This document shows, in pieces, positions 47,706 to 56,970 of a stretch of DNA of 64,000 nt (position 1 is the first letter of the stretch; the number at the start of each line of letters is the position of its first letter). Source of the DNA: Bradyrhizobium sp. SZCCT0231 (GTDB lineage: Bacteria > Pseudomonadota > Alphaproteobacteria > Rhizobiales > Xanthobacteraceae); contig NZ_JAFCKP010000001.1 of assembly GCF_018130245.1 (NCBI RefSeq), forward strand, positions 620,001-684,000, given 5' to 3'. The position numbers and the translations under genes were made by a program. Under the pieces are notes generated by a model, which did not search any database, was not told the origin of the DNA, and was given only the letters and a program-made list of their open reading frames with translations.

Positions 47706-48155
47706 CTACTTCTGCTGAATTCGGCTCAGGTAATCGATCACGGCGAGAATGCGAGTCCGCACGACGATCTCCGGGGTCTGCTGCGGCCCAGCCTTCTGCC
47801 AATAATAGGGATCAACGGCGTGAGGCAGGTTGACGATGGGGTTGAACCGTTCGCCCCAGACCGGCATTTCACGGGTGCCGTGAGCTGGGACTGATTTCGA
47901 CCCATATATCGTCTCGTAAACGGCGTTGGTGGGAAACACTCCGTTGTTGTTCTTGGCCAACATGGTCAAGTCCGAAGGTGGCGTCTTGAGCTGGCCGCTG
48001 ACCGGTCCTTTGCCCTTTGCGTCGGCACCATGACAGCTCGCGCACGAAGACTGAAATTCCGCCTTGCCGATGTCGACTTCTTCGGCCTTGGCGGCAGCGG
48101 CGAAACCAGCGGCAAGACCGGCAATGATCAACCATTCGACAGCAGATCTCATCAT
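47706..48155 (-). CDS. Exported class I-type cytochrome c
   Basis: A 149-residue protein from ATG 48155 with a signal peptide (about 1-24, ending AAAKA). The heme site is Cys38-Ala-Ser-Cys41-His42 in a CASCHGADAKGKG context; the axial Met is probably Met97 in REMPVWGERF. It is a mono-heme electron carrier in the periplasm, matured by the Ccm system. A FixK/FNR-type box lies 60 bp before the start, so it is probably induced at low oxygen (inference). It is alone on the minus strand after the HSP70-like gene, and convergent with it. Confidence 0.92.
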   Translation of the reverse strand: MMRSAVEWLIIAGLAAGFAAAAKAEEVDIGKAEFQSSCASCHGADAKGKGPVSGQLKTPPSDLTMLAKNNNGVFPTNAVYETIYGSKSVPAHGTREMPVWGERFNPIVNLPHAVDPYYWQKAGPQQTPEIVVRTRILAVIDYLSRIQQK

Positions 48156-48215
48156 CTCGTCTCCGACGCCGGCAGGGAAGACTCCTGCTCCTAGCCGCTT
48201 CGCCCTTTCGACAGT

Positions 48216-48229
48216 TTGACGCACATCAA
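48216..48229. promoter_or_regulatory. Candidate FixK/FNR box upstream of the cytochrome c gene
   Basis: TTGACGCACATCAA fits TTGAN6TCAA. Its centre (48222.5) is about 67 bp before the cytochrome start codon, so an activator there would fire a promoter whose transcript begins about 26 bp before the ATG. Confidence 0.65.
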
Positions 48230-48297
48230 GACCGCGCGGCCAGAACTGAAGTGCGCATGTAGCCTTGCACGGTCGCTCGCTCGCCGACGTGACGCCG

Positions 48298-49581
48298 TCA
48301 GTTCTCCATGGCCTCATAAATCAGCTGCTTCACAGTTCTTTGGATGCGCTGGCGCTCCGAGGGAGTCTGCTCGAGCAAAACGAAAAACATGTCCTGCTTG
48401 CGGTCGATCACGAAATAACAGCCGCTGGCGCCGTCCCATTTCAGTTCGCCGAGATTGCCCGGCGGCGGCGGCTTGGCGTTGCCCGGATCGGTGCGCACGG
48501 CGAGCCCGAGCCCAAAGCCGAAGCCGTCGCCCGGAAAATAGAAGAAGTCCCGATCGACGCCCGAACCCGGGCCGACATGATCTGTCGTCAACAGCTTGAA
48601 CGCCTTGGGACTGAGGATGGTCTTGTCCTCGTATTTGCCGCCGTTGAGCAGCATCTGAGCGAAGCGAGCGTAGTCGGCCATGGTGGAGACCATGCCGCCA
48701 CTGGCGTACATCATCTTCTTCGGCTTGGTCGGGTCGTTCTCCCGCCCCACCCGGAAATCGCTGTCGTTCGGCATCGGCTTGGCGAGCAGCTTCTGCTTGT
48801 CGGGGTCGGTGACGAGGAAGCCGGTATCCTTCATCCCGAGCGGATCGAGCAGCTTCTCCTTCTCGATCTCGATCAGAGACTTGCCGGATACGATTTCCAT
48901 GATCCGCGCCAGGATGTCGGTGGAATGGCCATACTGCCAGAGCGCGCCGGGTTGGTTGTGCAGCGGCAGTCTTGCGATCCGCTCAGCAAACTCGGCGAGG
49001 TCGAAATCACCAGCGTAGAGATCGGCAGCCTTGTAGGTCTTGCGGACCAAACTGTCGCCGTAGAAGCCGTAGGTGATGCCCGAGGTCTGGCGCATCAGGT
49101 CGAGCACTGTCGGCGGCCGGTCCGGCGGCACCAGCTCGAGCGTCTTGGTACCGTCGCTGGCCTGCTTCTCGACGCCGACCTTCACGTTCGCAAACGACGG
49201 AATGTATTTTGCGATCGGGTCGTCGAGGGAGAACTTGCCCTCATCCAGCATCTGTACGGCAACCACGCTGGTGATGGCCTTGGTCATCGAGAACAGGCGG
49301 AAGATAGTCTGGTCGGTGATCGGAGCCTTCGACACCACGTCCTGCACGCCGAAGGATTGGTGATAAACCGGCTTGCCGTGCTGTTGGATGAGCAGGATCG
49401 CGCCGGGAATTTTCCCGGTCGCTACTTCGTTGCGGAAGAACTCGTCGATTTTTGTCAGCTTGTCCTTGCTGAAATGCGCCCCCGCGGGAATCTCGAAAGT
49501 CCCTTCGGCCCAGGCCGAACCTGCAGCCGCAACGAGCAGCGCGCTACAGACAAGCACCCGCAACGTCTGGAATGCGCTCAT
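48298..49581 (-). CDS. Exported serine hydrolase, beta-lactamase/class C-like family
   Basis: A 427-residue protein from ATG 49581 with a signal peptide (about 1-25, ending SAWA). The active-site SxxK is Ser98-Met-Thr-Lys101; the Tyr motif is Tyr217-Gly-His-Ser. The fold is that of beta-lactamase-related serine hydrolases (EstB, 6-aminohexanoate dimer hydrolase, D-aminopeptidase-like). True beta-lactamase activity is not implied. The gene is divergent from the neighbouring unit and lies 61 bp from the SRPBCC gene on the same strand. The substrate is unknown. Confidence 0.88.
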   Translation of the reverse strand: MSAFQTLRVLVCSALLVAAAGSAWAEGTFEIPAGAHFSKDKLTKIDEFFRNEVATGKIPGAILLIQQHGKPVYHQSFGVQDVVSKAPITDQTIFRLFSMTKAITSVVAVQMLDEGKFSLDDPIAKYIPSFANVKVGVEKQASDGTKTLELVPPDRPPTVLDLMRQTSGITYGFYGDSLVRKTYKAADLYAGDFDLAEFAERIARLPLHNQPGALWQYGHSTDILARIMEIVSGKSLIEIEKEKLLDPLGMKDTGFLVTDPDKQKLLAKPMPNDSDFRVGRENDPTKPKKMMYASGGMVSTMADYARFAQMLLNGGKYEDKTILSPKAFKLLTTDHVGPGSGVDRDFFYFPGDGFGFGLGLAVRTDPGNAKPPPPGNLGELKWDGASGCYFVIDRKQDMFFVLLEQTPSERQRIQRTVKQLIYEAMEN

Positions 49582-49643
49582 CAGCCCCTCCCGGTTCCGT
49601 CCGAGTTTAGCCGTCCGTTCAACCGGCACAAGGGGCATTCAGC

Positions 49644-50087
49644 CTATTGATTGATCTCCGGCTCGACGAGCCGTGCCAGATTGCGCAGCGATTCCTGCCA
49701 GCCGAGATAGCAAGCCTCAACCGGAATGACGTCGGGCAGGCCGGACTGCGTGATCTCGACCTCGGTGCCGACCGAGACCTTCTTCAGCGTCACGGTGACC
49801 TCGATCACGCCCGGCAGATTGGGATCGTCGAACTTGTCGGTATAACGGATACGTTCGCCGGGGACGAGCTCGAGATATTCGCCGCCAAACGAATGGCCGT
49901 TGCCCGTGGTGAAATTGCGGAACGACATCCTGAACGTGCCCCCGACCTTGGGCTCGAGATGATGCACGGTGCAGGTGAAGCCGTTCGGCGGAAGCCATTT
50001 CGCCATCGCGTCGGCCTCCAGGAAGGCGCGATAGAGCTTCTCAGGGCTGGTGGCGAGAACGCGGTGCAGGCGGACGGTATTGGGCAT
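49644..50087 (-). CDS. SRPBCC/AHSA1-family protein
   Basis: A 147-residue protein from ATG 50087 (MPNTVRLHRVLATSPEKLYRAFL) with the START-like layout: an N-terminal helix, 'WLPPNGFTCTVHHLEPKVGGTFRM', and a C-terminal 'GWQESLRNLARLVE' helix. AHSA1-type proteins bind hydrophobic ligands or assist HSP90 in eukaryotes; bacterial members are mostly of unknown function, often near ArsR-type regulators. None is seen here. Function unknown. Confidence 0.85.
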   Translation of the reverse strand: MPNTVRLHRVLATSPEKLYRAFLEADAMAKWLPPNGFTCTVHHLEPKVGGTFRMSFRNFTTGNGHSFGGEYLELVPGERIRYTDKFDDPNLPGVIEVTVTLKKVSVGTEVEITQSGLPDVIPVEACYLGWQESLRNLARLVEPEINQ

Positions 50088-50274
50088 GGTTGTTATCCTC
50101 AGGTGATTGACGGGCCCGAGTTGGCGTCTATGGCCCATTCATGTCACGAGGACGACGGGGAAGCCGCCGATCCGACACGGCCTTGCAGATTTTTTGTCGA
50201 GGACGCCGGTGGTAGATGGGTTGGCGCGAGCCGCTAGACAGCGGCCACGCCACCGGCGTCATCGTGAACGTCCG

Positions 50275-51327
50275 TCACTTCGTGATGACGTGCTTCGTTG
50301 GCGTCACTGCGGGCGGCGGCGCCGCCGGCGAAATCACGAACGTCACCCACGCGTTCCAGCCCTCGGGCCGGTTTTCGCCGGCAAATTCCTTATAGGCCTT
50401 GAAGTTGAGGTAGCCCTGCTTGTCGCCGACCGGGAAGATGAATCCGACCTGCGGGCCGATCCCGCCCACCCGCGAGCGGAAGCAGCCGACGCGATCGCCG
50501 GATCCGCTGTCGCAGCCGAGCTGCTGGTAGAAATAGCCGACGAGACCCACCTGCACCTGCTTGCTCACGAACTGGGACGCGCCCCAGTCGAAGTGCATGT
50601 CCACGCCACTCTGATACTGCGTATCGGGGTTCTTGAAATTGTAGGTGAAGCCGAGCACGCCGGACAGCTCACGTCCGGTCTGCGGATTGAAATAGGTATA
50701 GCCGCCGCCCGCGTCGATCGCGCCATGTCCGAGCCCGATGTTGGCGAGCCGGGACGACTGGTAGGCTCCGACCGGGATGTCACCGGTGATGTAGGTCATG
50801 TAGTTGTTGACACCGGCATTCCAGCGCAGCGCGAATTGCGGGATCAGGTCGCCAAAGCCGGTCACGGAATCGCTGATCGAATCGAAGCGCGAGAAGGGAA
50901 TCGAGCCCAGCGGCGTTGCGAGCGTCCCCGTCACCAACCCGTTGAGCGAAGTGGTGTTTGCACCGTACATTCCGATCAGGCTGGCCGAGGCCTGGCCGCC
51001 GAGCACCGGCGTCGCGAACACGTAGGTCGCGTTCAGCATACCGAGATCCACGTTCGCATTGACGTTCGCACTCAGCGTGGCCGTCAGGTTCGCCGGAATT
51101 CGGCCGATCTGAATCTCGCGCGCACGCGCCACGTCACCGCCGGCGGACACCGAGGTGTGATAGTAGATCGCGGCGGCCGTCCAGCCCGGTTGCTGAGGTG
51201 TGGCAGCAAGGCTGCCGAACATGCCGGGGATCCAGAAGCTGATGCCGCTTTCGTCGGCCAAGGTCTTGGTCGGTATTGATACCAAGGCCGCAAATGCAAT
51301 AGCGGCAAACGCTTTCGCCAATCGCAT
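50275..51327 (-). CDS. Outer-membrane protein of the MetA-pathway (phenol degradation) family
   Basis: A 350-residue exported protein from ATG 51327 with a signal peptide (about 1-24, ending KTLA). The mature part has the beta-barrel look: many short alternating strands with aromatic belts, 'GYTYFNPQTGRELSGVLGFTYNF' and 'GPQVGFIFPVGDKQGYLNFKAYKEF' matching the Phenol_MetA_deg family. Members form outer-membrane channels, often in clusters for hydrophobic or aromatic compounds. It is divergent from the sulfatase cluster and could admit its substrates (inference). The frame is open upstream to 51444. Confidence 0.85.
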   Translation of the reverse strand: MRLAKAFAAIAFAALVSIPTKTLADESGISFWIPGMFGSLAATPQQPGWTAAAIYYHTSVSAGGDVARAREIQIGRIPANLTATLSANVNANVDLGMLNATYVFATPVLGGQASASLIGMYGANTTSLNGLVTGTLATPLGSIPFSRFDSISDSVTGFGDLIPQFALRWNAGVNNYMTYITGDIPVGAYQSSRLANIGLGHGAIDAGGGYTYFNPQTGRELSGVLGFTYNFKNPDTQYQSGVDMHFDWGASQFVSKQVQVGLVGYFYQQLGCDSGSGDRVGCFRSRVGGIGPQVGFIFPVGDKQGYLNFKAYKEFAGENRPEGWNAWVTFVISPAAPPPAVTPTKHVITK

Positions 51328-51644
51328 GGTGACTCCTCCCGAACCACGAGCTTCGCTCAGTGGGAGCGCCTGATATGTTGCCGAGAATATGACAGAGCCG
51401 GCCGGGCTCGCCATAGTTGGCGATGCGCCGGGAATATTTTGCAATCAGGTGTAGCAAGAGAACAACAATACGGCGCCATGATACCAGCGCGATGGAGATG
51501 AAGTCCCGGGAATTTACGGAAGAACGCCGCGCCTCTTTGCAACATCTCCGCTTCTGATCCGTCATCTTGATCTGTTGATCCATATCAAGCCTTTTCCTGG
51601 TCGCCGGAAAATGATGGCGCCTCATTTGAAGGGGAGGAATTGCA
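51328..51644. other. Divergent promoter region between the channel and sulfatase genes
   Basis: 317 bp without a convincing gene. It holds a FixK-type box at 51575 and the ribosome site AAGGGGAGG of the sulfatase. Nothing else stands out beyond AT-richer patches near 51370-51480 that may hold the minus-strand promoter. Confidence 0.5.
51575..51588. promoter_or_regulatory. Candidate FixK/FNR box upstream of the sulfatase operon
   Basis: TTGATCCATATCAA is an exact match to TTGAT-N4-ATCAA. Centred at 51581.5, it would place an activated start near 51623, 22 bp before the sulfatase ATG, an ideal class II position. Confidence 0.75.
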
Positions 51645-54326
51645 ATGAGCGCTGCCCGATCCTTTCATCTTGTCGCACTGATCCTTTCGTTCTCGGCGCC
51701 AGCATTCGCACAGCAAGCACAACAAGCGGCACCGCCTCCGGGCTCGCCCGCCGCGACCATCACAATTCCGGGCAATCAGCTGCCACCGCCGCCGCAGCAG
51801 TTCGGCGGCAAGATCGAGCGCGATGCGCGCAATTCGACGCCGTTCTGGCCCTCGCGCGTGGTCCCGCCCAAGGACGCACCGAACGTGCTGCTCATCATCA
51901 CCGATGATGCCGGCTACGGCGTGCCAAGCACATTCGGCGGCGTCATTCCAACGCCTGCGCTCGACCGCATCGCGCAAAGCGGATTGCGCTACACCAATTT
52001 CCATTCAACGGCGCTGTGCTCGCCGACGCGCGCGGCGCTGATCACCGGACGCAATCATCACTCGGTGGGCTATGGCGTGATCGCCGAGCAGGCCACGGGC
52101 TTTCCCGGCTACGACAGCGTGATCACCAAGGACAAGGCCACGATCGGCCGCATCCTGACCGACAACGGCTATCGTACGGCATGGTTCGGCAAGAACCACA
52201 ACACGCCGGAGTATCAGGCGAGCCAGGCCGGCCCGTTCGACCAGTGGCCGACCGGCATGGGCTTCGAATATTTCTACGGCTTCATGGGTGGCGATACCAA
52301 CCAATGGGAGCCCGGCAATCTCGTTCGCAACACCACGGCCATCTATCCCTACCAGGGAAATCCCGGCTGGAATCTGGTGACGGCCATGGCGGACGACGCC
52401 ATCGACTATGTGAACCGCATGAACGCGCTGGCGCCCGACACGCCGTTCTTCATCAAGTTCGCGCCCGGCGCGACGCATGCGCCGCATCATCCGACCAAGG
52501 AGTGGGTGAAGAAGATCAGCGACATGCACCTGTTCGACCAGGGCTGGAACAAGCTCCGCGAGACCATCTTCGACAACCAGAAGCGGCTCGGCGTCATCCC
52601 GCAGAACGCAAAGCTCACGCCGTGGCCGAAGGATCTGATCAAGGAATGGGATCAACTCTCTGCCGACGAGAAGAAGCTCTTCATCCGCCAGGCGGATGTG
52701 TTCGCCGCCTTTGCCGCCTATGCCGACAATGAAATCGGCAGGGTGATCCAGTCGATCGACGATCTCGGCAAGCTCGACAACACCCTGATCATCTACATTG
52801 AAGGCGACAACGGCACCAGCGCCGAAGGGCAGCCGAACGGCACGCCCAACGAAGTGGCGATGTTCAACCAGATCAACCCGTCGGTCGAGGATCAGCTCAA
52901 ATATTTCTACGACGTCTGGGGCACCGATCGTACCTACAACCACATGTCGATCGGCTGGGCCTGGGCCTTCGACACGCCGTTCTCCTGGACCAAGCAGATC
53001 GTGTCGCATTTCGGCGGCACCCGTCAGGGCATGGCGATCTCCTGGCCAGCGGTGATCAAGGACAAGGGTGGCATCCGCCATCAGTTCCACCATGTCATCG
53101 ACGTCGTACCGACCATTCTCGAGGCGTCGAAGATCAAGGCCCCCGACATCGTCGACGGCATCGCGCAGAAGCCGATCGAGGGCGTCAGCATGATGTACAC
53201 ATTCGACGCCAAGGCCGCGAATGCTGCCTCGACGCACACCACGCAGTATTTCGAGATGTTCGCGGATCGCGCGCTCTACAATGACGGCTGGATTGCGAGC
53301 ACCAAGGTGCTGCGCCCGCCGTGGGTGACGGTTGCGAAGCTGCCGGCTCCGGGCGACTATCCGTGGGAGCTGTACGATCTGCGCAACGACTGGACGCAGG
53401 CTGAGGACGTCGCTGCCAAGTATCCGGACAAGCTGAAGGAGTTGCAGGCACTGTTCTGGAAGGAGGCGGAGAAGTATCAAGTGCTGCCGCTCGATTCCTC
53501 GGTTGCGGCCCGGCTCATCACGCCGCGCCCAAGTCTCAGCGCCGGCCGGACGAGCTTCGCCTGGACGCGACCGCTCACCGGCACGCCGAACGGCGACGCG
53601 CCGAGCCTGCTCAACGCATCGTACGCCTTCAAGGCCGATGTGGAAATTCCTCAGGGCGGCGCCGAGGGCGTGTTGGTCACGCAGGGCGGCCGTTTTGGCG
53701 GCTATGGTCTTTATGTCCTGAAGAACAAGCCCGTCTTCACGTGGAATCTCGTCGATCTCAAGCGGGTGCGCTGGGAAGGTCCGGAACTGACACCCGGCAA
53801 GCATGTGATCGAGTTCGAGTTCAAGTATGACGGACTCGGCGCAGCCACCATGCTGTTCGGCAATTACAGTGGCATTGGAAAAGGCGGCACCGGCACATTG
53901 AAGGTCGACGGCAACATGGTGGCCACCGAGAAGATGGAGCACACGCTTCCCTTCATCCTGCAATGGGACGAGTCGTTCGATATCGGCTCCGACACCGGCA
54001 CGCCGGTCGACGACAACGACTATCAGACGCCGTTCGCCTTCACCGGCAAGATCACCAGGATTGCGCTGGACATCGATCGGCCCAAGTTGAGCCCGGAGGA
54101 CATCAAGAAGCTGCAGGAGGCCGCGCGTGCGGCGGGCGACGGTCCGTCGGCCGACGACGGCAAGACGGCTTCGGCCGAACCGCAAGTCGGCACTGTCGGC
54201 CTGAGCCTGGTCGAGAAGATCCAGTTGCGCATCGACAAGCGCGAGGGCTGCCGGAAGCAGGCCGAGGCGCAGGGGCTCGGCCTGGTGGAGCGTGTCAAGT
54301 TCGTCCAGCAATGCGTCCAGAAGTGA
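51645..54326 (+). CDS. Exported arylsulfatase, large type (copy 1)
   Basis: An 893-residue sulfatase from ATG 51645 behind AAGGGGAGG. Signal peptide about 1-22 (ending PAFA), then a Gln/Pro-rich linker. The catalytic core begins at PNVLLIITDDAGYG (metal Asp residues) and has Cys125 in CSPTR, the residue converted to formylglycine. His and Lys motifs follow (GRNHHSVG, AWFGKNHNTP), then a metal site SHFGGTRQG later on. A C-terminal domain of about 250 residues carries 'GGRFGGYGLYVLKN'. The large size suggests an alkyl or aryl sulfatase of the Pseudomonas/Bradyrhizobium type. The C-terminal tail 'PRMEKVQ'-like end is divergent from copy 2. No formylglycine-generating enzyme is in the window. Confidence 0.93.
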   Translation: MSAARSFHLVALILSFSAPAFAQQAQQAAPPPGSPAATITIPGNQLPPPPQQFGGKIERDARNSTPFWPSRVVPPKDAPNVLLIITDDAGYGVPSTFGGVIPTPALDRIAQSGLRYTNFHSTALCSPTRAALITGRNHHSVGYGVIAEQATGFPGYDSVITKDKATIGRILTDNGYRTAWFGKNHNTPEYQASQAGPFDQWPTGMGFEYFYGFMGGDTNQWEPGNLVRNTTAIYPYQGNPGWNLVTAMADDAIDYVNRMNALAPDTPFFIKFAPGATHAPHHPTKEWVKKISDMHLFDQGWNKLRETIFDNQKRLGVIPQNAKLTPWPKDLIKEWDQLSADEKKLFIRQADVFAAFAAYADNEIGRVIQSIDDLGKLDNTLIIYIEGDNGTSAEGQPNGTPNEVAMFNQINPSVEDQLKYFYDVWGTDRTYNHMSIGWAWAFDTPFSWTKQIVSHFGGTRQGMAISWPAVIKDKGGIRHQFHHVIDVVPTILEASKIKAPDIVDGIAQKPIEGVSMMYTFDAKAANAASTHTTQYFEMFADRALYNDGWIASTKVLRPPWVTVAKLPAPGDYPWELYDLRNDWTQAEDVAAKYPDKLKELQALFWKEAEKYQVLPLDSSVAARLITPRPSLSAGRTSFAWTRPLTGTPNGDAPSLLNASYAFKADVEIPQGGAEGVLVTQGGRFGGYGLYVLKNKPVFTWNLVDLKRVRWEGPELTPGKHVIEFEFKYDGLGAATMLFGNYSGIGKGGTGTLKVDGNMVATEKMEHTLPFILQWDESFDIGSDTGTPVDDNDYQTPFAFTGKITRIALDIDRPKLSPEDIKKLQEAARAAGDGPSADDGKTASAEPQVGTVGLSLVEKIQLRIDKREGCRKQAEAQGLGLVERVKFVQQCVQK

Positions 54327-54393
54327 TGCGATTTCGAGAGGAAGTACCGCACCGCATATAGCGACAACTCGGATTTCAGTGGAGTGACAAGCG

Positions 54394-56838
54394 ATGATTC
54401 CGCGCGCCCTCATTGTGACGCTTTTTCTGATCCCGCTTGCGACCTTCGGAACGCAAGCCCAACAGATCACTGGCACTCCGGGCTCACCCGGAGCCACAAC
54501 GACCATCGAGGGAAAGCAACTTCCGCCGCCTGCTGCAAAGTTCGGCGGTGTCATCAAGGAAAGAGCCTCGGATTCGAAACCTTGGTGGGCGCCGCGAATC
54601 GTCCCGCCGAAGGGCGCACCCAACGTTCTCCTCATCATGACGGATGACCAGGGCTTCGGCGCGCCGAGCACCTTTGGCGGCGTCGTACCGACGCCCAGCA
54701 TGGATCGGATCGCAAAGGCCGGTGTTCGCTATACAAACTTCCATTCGACATCGTTGTGTTCGCCGACGCGCGCTGCGCTGATCACCGGGCGCAACCATCA
54801 CTCGGTCGGCTACGGGGTTGTCGGCGAAATCGCGACGGGTTTTCCGGGGTACGACTCGATCATCCCGATTGAGAAAGGCACGATCGGCACCATCCTGAAG
54901 GCGAACGGCTACGCGACCTCTTGGTTCGGCAAGGACCACAACACGCCATCCTACCAGTCGAGCCAGGCCGGACCGTTCGATCAATGGCCGAATGGAATGG
55001 GGTTTGATTATTTCTACGGGTTTGTCGGCGGCGATGCGAGCCAATGGCAGCCGAACCTGTTCCGCAACACGACGGCGATCTATCCCTTCCAGGGCAATCC
55101 CAGCTGGAATCTCGAAACGGCAATGGCCGACGAGGCGATCCAGCACATGAAGCAGCTCAAGGAGATCGCGCCGGACAAGCCGTTCTTCATCTATTACGTG
55201 CCGGGAGCGACGCATGCGCCGCATCACCCCACCTCGGAGTGGGTGAAGAAGATCAGCGACATGCACCTCTTCGACGAGGGCTGGAACAAGGTGCGCGAAA
55301 AGATCTTCGCCAACCAGAAGCGGCTCGGCATCATGCCCGAGAACGCCAAGCTCACGCCGTGGCCCAAAGACCTGCCGGAATGGGACTCGCTGAGCTGGGA
55401 CGAGAAGAAACTCTTCATCAAGCAGGCGGACGTCTATGGGGCCTATCTCGCCTACGCCGACCATGAGATCGGCCGGGTCATCCAGGCCGTCGAGGATCTG
55501 GGTCAACTCGACAACACCTTGATCATCTACATCGGTGGCGACAACGGCGCGAGCGCCGAGGGCATGCTCAACGGCACGCCGAACGAGTTCACCACCTTCA
55601 ACGGCGTTCCCGTGCCGGTGAAAGATCAATTGCTCTGGTATCCGTTCTGGGGCTCGGAACGGACGTTCCCGCATTTCGCGGCCGGCTGGGCGTGGACGAT
55701 GGATACGCCCTTCAAATGGGTGAAGCAGGTGCCATCGCATTTCGGCGGGACAGCCCAGGGCGTCGTCATGTCTTGGCCCGGTCAGATCACGGATGTGGGC
55801 GGCATTCGCCGTCAGTTCCACCACGTCATCGACATCGTGCCGACGATTCTCGAAGCCACCGGCATTCAACAACCCGACACGATCAACGGGATCAAGCAAA
55901 TCCCGGTCGAAGGCGTCAGCATGGCGTATACGTGGGACAAGACCAATGCCAACGCGGCCTCGCGACACACCACGCAATATTTCGAGATGCTCGGCAACCG
56001 CGCCATCTATCAGGACGGATGGGTGGCGGCCACGACGCCTGCGACGCTCCCGTGGGAGCTCAGCACCAAGACGCCGCCGGATGTAATTACCGGCTACAAC
56101 TGGGAGCTCTACAACGTCCAGGAAGATCCCACACAGTCCAACGACCTCGCTGCGAAGATGCCTGACAAGCTCAAGCAGCTCCAGGATATCTTCTACGCCG
56201 AGGCGAAGAAGTACAACGTGTTGCCACTCGACAACTCGACACTCGCGCGCTGGAACACGCCGCGTCCGAGTCTCACGGCGGGACGGACAACGTTCACCTA
56301 TTCGGGTGAGCTGATCGGCACGCCGGCAAGCGCCGCACCGAGCATCCTGAACAAAGCCTACACCATCGCTGCAGAAGTGGAGATTCCGCAGGGAGGCGCA
56401 GAGGGCATGATCGTCACCCATGGCGGACGTTTCGGTGGCTACGGCCTGTTCCTGGGCAAGGGCGAGTTTGGCATCGGACGCGGCAAGGTGGTGTTCCTAT
56501 ATAACCTGCTCGACCTCAAGCGTACGACATGGGAGGGCCCCGAGCTCGAAGCCGGTAAGCACACCATCGTCTTTGAGTTCAAGCCCGAAGCCCCGGGCCT
56601 CGGCAAGGGAGGCACGGGTGTCCTGTCGGTGGACGGCAAGGAAGTGGCGCGCAATACGCTGGAGCACACCACGCCTATCACCTTCCCCGAGGACGAGACC
56701 TTCGACATTGGCCAGGACACCCGCACCGGAGTCGCGTTTCTGGAATATCGCTATGAGCCTCCGTTCAAGTTCACCGGCAAGCTCAACAAGCTGACCTTCA
56801 AGCTCGAACCGGAACCAGTAACGCTGGGCAAGCACTGA
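54394..56838 (+). CDS. Exported arylsulfatase, large type (copy 2)
   Basis: An 814-residue sulfatase 68 bp after copy 1 and clearly its tandem paralogue: the linker (PPPAAKFGG), core, and C-terminal domain (GGRFGGYGLFLGKGE) align throughout. Signal peptide about 1-22. The formylglycine Cys is Cys122 in CSPTR. It lacks the last 65-80 residues of copy 1 and ends soon after the C-terminal beta domain. It probably hydrolyses sulfate esters in the periplasm; divergence in loops (for example near residues 400-420) suggests a different substrate from copy 1 (inference). Copy 1, copy 2 and the following genes appear to form one operon. Confidence 0.93.
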   Translation: MIPRALIVTLFLIPLATFGTQAQQITGTPGSPGATTTIEGKQLPPPAAKFGGVIKERASDSKPWWAPRIVPPKGAPNVLLIMTDDQGFGAPSTFGGVVPTPSMDRIAKAGVRYTNFHSTSLCSPTRAALITGRNHHSVGYGVVGEIATGFPGYDSIIPIEKGTIGTILKANGYATSWFGKDHNTPSYQSSQAGPFDQWPNGMGFDYFYGFVGGDASQWQPNLFRNTTAIYPFQGNPSWNLETAMADEAIQHMKQLKEIAPDKPFFIYYVPGATHAPHHPTSEWVKKISDMHLFDEGWNKVREKIFANQKRLGIMPENAKLTPWPKDLPEWDSLSWDEKKLFIKQADVYGAYLAYADHEIGRVIQAVEDLGQLDNTLIIYIGGDNGASAEGMLNGTPNEFTTFNGVPVPVKDQLLWYPFWGSERTFPHFAAGWAWTMDTPFKWVKQVPSHFGGTAQGVVMSWPGQITDVGGIRRQFHHVIDIVPTILEATGIQQPDTINGIKQIPVEGVSMAYTWDKTNANAASRHTTQYFEMLGNRAIYQDGWVAATTPATLPWELSTKTPPDVITGYNWELYNVQEDPTQSNDLAAKMPDKLKQLQDIFYAEAKKYNVLPLDNSTLARWNTPRPSLTAGRTTFTYSGELIGTPASAAPSILNKAYTIAAEVEIPQGGAEGMIVTHGGRFGGYGLFLGKGEFGIGRGKVVFLYNLLDLKRTTWEGPELEAGKHTIVFEFKPEAPGLGKGGTGVLSVDGKEVARNTLEHTTPITFPEDETFDIGQDTRTGVAFLEYRYEPPFKFTGKLNKLTFKLEPEPVTLGKH

Positions 56839-56970
56839 CGGTACCCCGGTCGCGCGCGAAAGCTACGCAACCGGAGACGATGAAGAAAGTGCTGATTTGC
56901 GCCGCGGTCGCCGAGGCCGCCATGCCTCTCGGCAGCGGCGACGTCATCTATCAAGCAGGAGTGCGAAACC

